In this document: positions 60,467 to 64,000 of the stretch, one piece after another
Numbering within the stretch: the first letter of the stretch is position 1
Layout: every line of letters begins with the position of its first letter
NCBI GenBank assembly: GCA_027579435.1
Contig: JANBPK010000828.1
Coordinates: forward strand, 1 to 64,000
Origin: Candolleomyces eurysporus
Taxonomy: Eukaryota > Basidiomycota > Agaricomycetes > Agaricales > Psathyrellaceae
Direction: 5' to 3'
DNA length: 64,000 bases
Translations under genes and position numbers: made by a program
Notes under the pieces: generated by a model
What the model saw: the letters and a program-made list of their open reading frames with translations, nothing else
The model's database searches: none
What the model was told of the DNA's origin: nothing

Positions 60467-61093
60467 ATGGTGAGTCCATGCCCGACGACGACGAGACCCT
60501 TGGACCCGTGCTGACCGACGTCCCAGGCCCGCACCAGCACCACGAAAAAGGTGGGAACGATAGTGACGATATGAACAGTATACTCATACTCCACCAACCT
60601 TTGTTAGACCGGCGGCAAGCAGCGCTCTGCCCTCCAAGACGTCGTCACCCGGGAGTACACCATCCACCTCCACAAGCGCGTGCACGGCCGATCCTTCAAA
60701 AAGCGTGCCCCATGGGCTGTCAAGTCGATCATTGACTTTACACAGAAGGCGATGGGCACTTCGGATGTGAGAATCGACCCCAAGCTTAACCAGGCTGTGT
60801 GGGCGCAGGGTATCAAGTCGGTACCCCACCGGCTGAGGTTGAGGCTCGAGAGTGCGTTACAAAAAGCTGTCTCTTCGTGAACGATAATCCTGACTGACGG
60901 CCCTTCGTTTGCGTTTGCAGGAAAGCGAAATGACGAGGAGGGTGCTAAGGAGAAGCTTTTTACATACGTCAGCCATGTCCCCGTCGCTACTTTCAAGGTA
61001 CGTCGTAATAACCCTGCTTCCATCTCGTTGAGTCTGATCATTGTCACTTCACTTTAACAGGGTCTCCAAACCGAGGTCGTTGAGGCAGAGTGA
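60467..61093 (+). CDS. rpl31: 60S ribosomal protein eL31
   Basis: A structural protein of the large cytosolic ribosomal subunit. Five exons: 60467-60469, 60527-60550, 60608-60851, 60921-60997 and 61061-61093, giving 127 codons, 126 residues, the usual length. The product reads [20 protein letters not shown], then [20 protein letters not shown], and ends [11 protein letters not shown], all typical. The first exon is only the ATG codon, followed directly by a GTGAGT donor. The gene is complete and conserved, with no frame problem. Confidence 0.95.
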
Positions 61094-61879
61094 TTGATTG
61101 AACCCCTTCGTTTCCCTTTCATGTTCTCTACTATTACCACCAGCATCAATCACCCTTATGCATTCAGCAGTGTGCGCCTTGCCCTATGTCCATGATCCTT
61201 CTTATGAATGCCTATGTCTTGCCGGAGAAGATACTTGTGTCTGTGTCATTTCCGAGGTTGCCGACATGTGGCTTATCTCCCCGAGGTCCCTTCCTCTGGG
61301 AATTAGCTGCGGTGCCAAACAAAACGAGTGAGTTCAACCTCGAATTTTCTGTTGAAGTCGCGTGTATCTTCAACGCCACCGACCTCTCCTTTACAACATT
61401 TTCCTCAACTAAAGGCCGACACTTGTGCTTGTGTTGTTTGATCTTGCGATCGGTGCACGAGAGCGCTGAAAGTGGCCAGACGGTTCCCCGCTGAACCTCT
61501 TGTCTTGCTCCGAGGCTCGTCGAAAAATCACGAGCGGGGAGACATATCAATATCCCCCTCCGTCGGTTGGTCCTCTGAAGCTTATTTTTCTGCTTGGGGT
61601 CATTTGACAGACACAGCGTGGTGCTTTGGTCTGGTGATGAGAGCAACTGAACGGGTACAGATGATTTATGATGTGCATCAGGTTGCGATAACATATGTAA
61701 GTATGAGGGCGCGGTGCACCTTCGAATTCGAATTCAATGGGGATGGAACAACGACAGAATTCGATTGTAAGGAGTTCCGTCGAAGTTCAGTCAGCATCCC
61801 TACAGCGTTTATCAGCTGGCTGGAATCTTAACGTTACAACGGCTTTCCGACTATCGATGAACTTGAGAAGGTGAGTTGG

Positions 61880-62010
61880 GATGTGAGATTGTACATACTG
61901 GGAACATGATACACGATACAAGGACAGGAGCAGAGACGTTTGTAAGCAAAAGATGTGAAGTTGTATATACTAGCAACATGATACAGGATACAAGGACAGG
62001 AGTAGACGCT
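61880..62010. repeat. imperfect 72-base tandem duplication
   Basis: A unit starting gatgtgag at 61880 recurs as gatgtgaa at 61952. The copies share gttgta-type and aacatgatac strings and ggatacaaggacaggag, with several substitutions. Two copies only. Confidence 0.75.
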
Positions 62011-62128
62011 CGTACACAAGAGATTCGACAGAACAAGGCAAAAGAACACAGTGATACAAGAGTTCATTACATTTCGGTAGACTTATCATCAATCAATCGA
62101 CATAAATCCAATAAATAATCTCGAAAAC

Positions 62129-62194
62129 ACGAAAGCGAGTTGGCACGAAAGCGAGCTGGTACGAAAGCGAGTTGGAAAGCGAGTTGGGAAAGCG
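62129..62194. repeat. 16-base tandem repeat, about four copies
   Basis: The unit acgaaagcgagttgg plus one base occurs at 62129, 62145 and 62161, followed by shortened copies (aaagcgagttgg, aaagcg). It lies in the probable 3' UTR of the minus-strand gene. Confidence 0.8.
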
Positions 62195-62258
62195 TAGTAG
62201 TCGAACATTACCAGAAAAGAAAGAAAGAAAGACTCGAAGCGCCGGAGATAGTCGTAGG

Positions 62259-63354
62259 TTAGGACGCTTGAGACGTACTCGTGCTCGTACTCGCGACCGA
62301 GGCCGACGTCCCCGAAGGACGGATCTCAACGCCGCTAGTCGTCGTCGGGGGAGGAATTGTAGTAGCCGGGACCGCGTTCACGGTCTGGCCGAGAGGAGAA
62401 GGCGTCCGGGGTTGATACCACGTCTGCACCGTCTGCTGAGGTTGGGTACTACTGCTGCTGCTACTACTAGCAGCATGTCGTGGTGGCGTACGTTGAGGGT
62501 GTACATGAAGCTGTGGTTGCATCTGTCGAGGTTGCGCGTTATGGTGTGGTTGCTGAGCTACATGAGCAGGATGTGGTTGTCGATGGGGGACAGGCCTAGG
62601 ATAGTGGTGTTGCTGGGATGGCGCAGGTCCAGCTTCGTCTGTTACCAGTGTCACGTCGATTCGGGGTCCCATGTCTTGCCCGTGTATCCATTGTTTTTGG
62701 AGATCGAGCTTCGTTCTGCTCTTCTCTTGGTTTCTGTTGATGGTTTTGAGTCGGACGTCGAAGGCGGTCATCTGTTATGAGTAGTGTGAGCAGATGTAAG
62801 TAGAGGAATGAGCTGTTAGTTCCGGGTGGGGAGAATGACGAGAGAATATCCTTAGGGAAGCTGCAGGATGGGAGACCTACGAGATGGAATTGCTGCAGCT
62901 CGTGGAGCTGTTTTGCATAGTTTCGACAATGTTCGCGAGAGAGTTTAGGATCTTCCGTGAACTCCGAGTATCTTAACGTATACTCGTGCCTCAGTGACCA
63001 AGCCCTAGAGCCCGTGAGCAAAAAGAGTTTTCAGTTTCGACGATGACGGTCCTAGGAAAGACAAAGGGGGCGGTCTACATACTTCTTCACAATCTCCTCT
63101 ACCTCACGAAGCAACTCATCGTTGGCTGGGATCGCCTCAACAAGTTTATAGTGATAACTGAGGATCTCGTCAAATTGTCCATCTAGCTTCAACGCGTACT
63201 TCTTCCATGCTGGATCTCTCCAAGTTTCCCAAGTGCCTGGTTGAGGGATCTCTGCGAGCAGGTGTGCTGGAGTTGGAGGAATCTCGGACTCGTATTTGGT
63301 AATATCCTCGTCCTCTTCTTCCTCTTCTTCGTCTCTAGTGTCGTGAGGCATCAT
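62259..63354 (-). CDS. unknown protein, acidic start and Pro/Gln/His/Ser-rich tail
   Basis: Exons 63354-63083, 63004-62881 and 62771-62259 total 909 nt, 302 residues, each intron GT...AG. The N-terminus is acidic (DTRDEEEEEEDEDIT), then a helical charged region (YALKLDGQFDEILSYHYKLVEAI, DELLREVEEIVKKAWSLRHEY, REHCRNYAKQLHELQQFHL) that may form a coiled coil. The last exon has LKTINRNQEKSRTKLDLQKQW, then a long low-complexity tail rich in Pro, Gln, His, Ser and Thr. I do not recognise a family. The tail suggests a disordered regulatory or nuclear protein, but this is a guess. Confidence 0.75.
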
Positions 63355-63748
63355 GATAGTCCTGCCAGTGCTAGGCAGGGGCGAGAGGACGGATGTTCAA
63401 CAACCAGGCACTCGAGTTGTGTTGGAGGGAGCGAGGAAAGCGGACCATGGCAACAGGCGCTCATCCCTTATACTTTAAGCCTTGGATACACGCGCCTTAC
63501 GTGTGTATCACGAACACGCGTTTGATATTCATCGTCCGGAGCAACGGTTCAGTTTGTTCAAAATCATCGATTTCTGCTGGCGCCCACTATCGCACACAAG
63601 GACAAACGCCGACGCCACATTTCCCGGGACCTGTAGTCGCTACTGGATGTCCACTTCCGCTGCAAAGACCGGCCGAGCTGGGGAAGTTGAATGCATCATG
63701 ACCACAGGCTTAGAGAACGTCTACGGATCTTGCTATATACATCGCGCC
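63355..63748. other. intergenic
   Basis: About 390 bases between two minus-strand genes. No supported gene; it should hold the promoter of the unknown gene downstream on the minus strand. Confidence 0.5.
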
Positions 63749-64000
63749 CTAAGTTGAACTTGTAGTCGGCCTCCTCCACAGTTCTTCCACGCCAATACTA
63801 GCCATCCCTGGCAACCTCACCTCCTCCAAGCTCTCGCAGCTCTCCCATAACCGTCCAATAGCGGGTGGAAACTCATCCTTCTCCCTCCAAACCACTTCTC
63901 CAGTGTTATCATCGATCTCCTGACCCGAACATCCCGTAAAGATATCCGTAATCACTACGGTCTTCAAATCAGTTGATCCACAAAAAATGGAAGAAATAGC
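63749..64000 (-). CDS. 3' end of a gene running out of the window
   Basis: The frame is open from the window edge and ends with a TAG at 63751-63749. The visible C-terminus reads IFCGSTDLKTVVITDIFTG, then PPAIGRLWESCESLEEVRLPG. The strand-turn pattern LKTVVITD and LEEVRLPG resembles the end of an LRR-like fold, as in the F-box-like proteins here, but the fragment is too short to assign. The gene starts beyond 64000. Confidence 0.55.
   Translation of the reverse strand, partial: AISSIFCGSTDLKTVVITDIFTGCSGQEIDDNTGEVVWREKDEFPPAIGRLWESCESLEEVRLPGMASIGVEELWRRPTTSST

Larger units (their letters stand above)
61094..62258. other. intergenic with tandem repeats
   Basis: About 1.17 kb between convergent genes (eL31 plus, unknown gene minus). 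No supported gene. It contains two tandem-repeat blocks listed separately. Confidence 0.55.

Noticed and set aside
61472..61831. A 119-codon frame downstream of rpl31
   Set aside because: No conserved motif, and it overlaps another open frame on the opposite strand in a probable 3' flank.

Overview
The window looks like nuclear DNA of a filamentous basidiomycete, most likely a mushroom-forming Agaricomycete. Introns are short (about 50-60 nt, GT...AG) and numerous, and genes lie on both strands with no operons. The gene content also fits: a chitin synthase fused to a myosin-like motor, an NADP-mannitol-dehydrogenase-like short-chain reductase, an aryl-alcohol-oxidase-like GMC flavoenzyme, a CFEM protein, a NACHT NTPase and large F-box-like families. 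I saw no CRISPR array, bacterial element, tRNA or rRNA gene.

Layout. 0.3-1.3 kb: F-box-like protein with a nucleotidyltransferase-like motif (-). 2.3-4.9: secreted GH47 alpha-mannosidase (-). 6.0-8.0: F-box/LRR-like family A copy 1 (+). 8.7-10.5: O-fucosyltransferase-like type II membrane protein (+). 10.8-12.6: family B copy 1 (+). 13.6-18.4: DNA ligase IV (+). 18.9-20.2: mannitol-dehydrogenase-like SDR (-). 20.6-22.3: another F-box/LRR-like gene (+). 23.0-29.95: myosin-motor chitin synthase (-). 30.3-32.1: PP2A activator PTPA (-). 32.6-34.3: family B copy 2 (-). 34.4-34.8: assembly gap and Tc1/mariner-type transposase remnant. 35.1-36.2: P-loop GTPase (+). 37.0-39.3: NACHT NTPase (+). 40.2-42.0: family B copy 3 (-). 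43.3-45.7: GMC oxidoreductase (+). 45.9-47.7 and 48.6-50.6: divergent family A copies 2 (-) and 3 (+). 51.0-52.9: F-box protein (-). 53.4-55.4: family A copy 4 (-). 56.1-56.4: possible small secreted peptide (-). 59.2-59.8: CFEM GPI protein (-). 60.5-61.1: ribosomal protein eL31 (+). 62.3-63.4: low-complexity unknown (-). 63.7-end: 3' part of a gene leaving the window (-).

The main theme is about ten F-box-like or LRR-like genes in 64 kb. Seven of them (families A and B) share an intron position and a C-terminal signature, so they descend from one ancestor. The housekeeping genes (lig4, rpl31, PTPA, chitin synthase) are scattered among this accessory set, together with an NLR-type NTPase and a GTPase beside a transposon remnant.

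Sequence quality matters here. At least ten single Ns are surplus bases that break reading frames, and two homopolymer runs (8 G, 7 A/T) cause one-base frameshifts. With these read as errors, the spliced models for families A and B, the F-box genes and the CFEM gene come out as whole codons. These genes should therefore not be called pseudogenes.
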